DNA of 64,000 nt from Planctomycetaceae bacterium (lineage in GTDB: Bacteria; Planctomycetota; Planctomycetia; Planctomycetales; Planctomycetaceae): positions 2,914,001 to 2,978,000 of the forward strand of contig CP051247.1 of NCBI GenBank assembly GCA_017795105.1, in the 5' to 3' direction. A program made the position numbers and the translations under genes. Position 1 is the stretch's first letter, and each line of letters opens with the position of its first letter. Positions 63,876-64,000 of the stretch are shown here, one piece after another. Below the pieces are notes generated by a model, which worked only from the letters and a program-made list of their open reading frames with translations, did no database searches and was not told the origin of the DNA.

Positions 63876-64000
63876 CTACTTCCCGGCTCGTTTCCGATAC
63901 TCGGCTCGGAACGATTTCTTCGGAGCAGGAGGCAATTCCCGCTGGCGACCCCAGGGGTTGAGCAGCGAATTGTACTTCAGGAAGCGGGGCGTCACCCGGA
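63876..64000 (-). CDS. C-terminus of a LutB-like iron-sulfur protein (partial)
   Basis: Minus-strand frame open to the window edge and ending at TAG 63876-63878. It encodes about 40 residues including KYNSLLNPWGRQRELPPAPK and SFRAEYRKR. The N-P-W-G-R-Q-R-E-L-P-P-A-P-K-x-S-F-R ending resembles the tail of LutB/LldF-type lactate-utilisation iron-sulfur proteins. The rest of the gene lies outside the window, so the identity is tentative. Confidence 0.45.
   Translation of the reverse strand, partial: RVTPRFLKYNSLLNPWGRQRELPPAPKKSFRAEYRKRAGK

Overview
The window looks like ordinary chromosome from a planctomycete (class Planctomycetia). The indications are three formylglycine-type sulfatases with an authentic formylglycine-generating enzyme, futalosine-pathway menaquinone genes (mqnA, mqnC), a Gram-negative envelope set (lpxC, an OmpH/Skp chaperone, lnt), an unusual EF-G, a carbamoyltransferase/SxtJ/DUF5989 cassette, many small secreted or lipoprotein hypotheticals, short operons and repeat-rich intergenic spaces. 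This assignment is inference. There is no rRNA, tRNA, CRISPR array, prophage or transposase that I can see.

Layout. 1-5.5 kb: diguanylate cyclase and GT2 glycosyltransferase operon, a small acidic protein, a duplicated repeat block, DAHP synthase (aroF). 5.4-16.4 kb: a lipoprotein, an EF-G paralogue, a 3 x 287-bp tandem repeat, a Pro-rich YHS-domain protein, moeA, lnt, trpC. 16.8-24 kb: formylglycine-generating enzyme, small membrane protein, lysS, a secreted PDZ-like protein, a sulfatase, ada. 24-29.5 kb (minus strand): endonuclease/exonuclease/phosphatase protein, molybdopterin oxidoreductase with overlapping mutY, mqnA-mqnC. 29.8-35.2 kb (plus): homoserine dehydrogenase, a sulfatase, then carbamoyltransferase-SxtJ-DUF5989. 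35.4-45.2 kb: polA, a FAD-Rieske oxidoreductase, an LRR lipoprotein, a TPR-glycosyltransferase, two tiny lipoproteins, aldehyde dehydrogenase. 45.5-52 kb: a halogenase-like flavoprotein, a sulfatase, a FabZ-like dehydratase, a non-catalytic SUMF1 lipoprotein, a GH15-related protein. 52.4-64 kb: BI-1 membrane protein, phosphoglucomutase, myo-inositol-phosphate synthase, the OmpH-lpxC-Gfo/Idh envelope cluster, a second Gfo/Idh, a GT4 glycosyltransferase, and the 3' end of a LutB-like gene.

How genes work together. The FGE at 16.9 kb can activate the three Cys-type sulfatases. moeA supplies cofactor for the molybdopterin oxidoreductase. mqnA and mqnC are consecutive in menaquinone synthesis. Phosphoglucomutase can feed glucose-6-phosphate to inositol-phosphate synthase. 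OmpH, LpxC and Lnt build the outer membrane.

The most unusual content is intergenic. There is a superfamily of roughly 45-60-bp modules with a GGGTGGC/GGATGGC head followed by two consecutive hairpins. The stem sequences change between copies while pairing is kept, and the second hairpin usually has a C-GNA-G type triloop. Many copies start within 1-38 nt of a stop codon, in the orientation of the gene, and several form inverted doublets. Related one-hairpin families (GGCGGCA-TCC-TGCCGCC and others) are interspersed with them. I can identify no mobilising enzyme and no established name for them.
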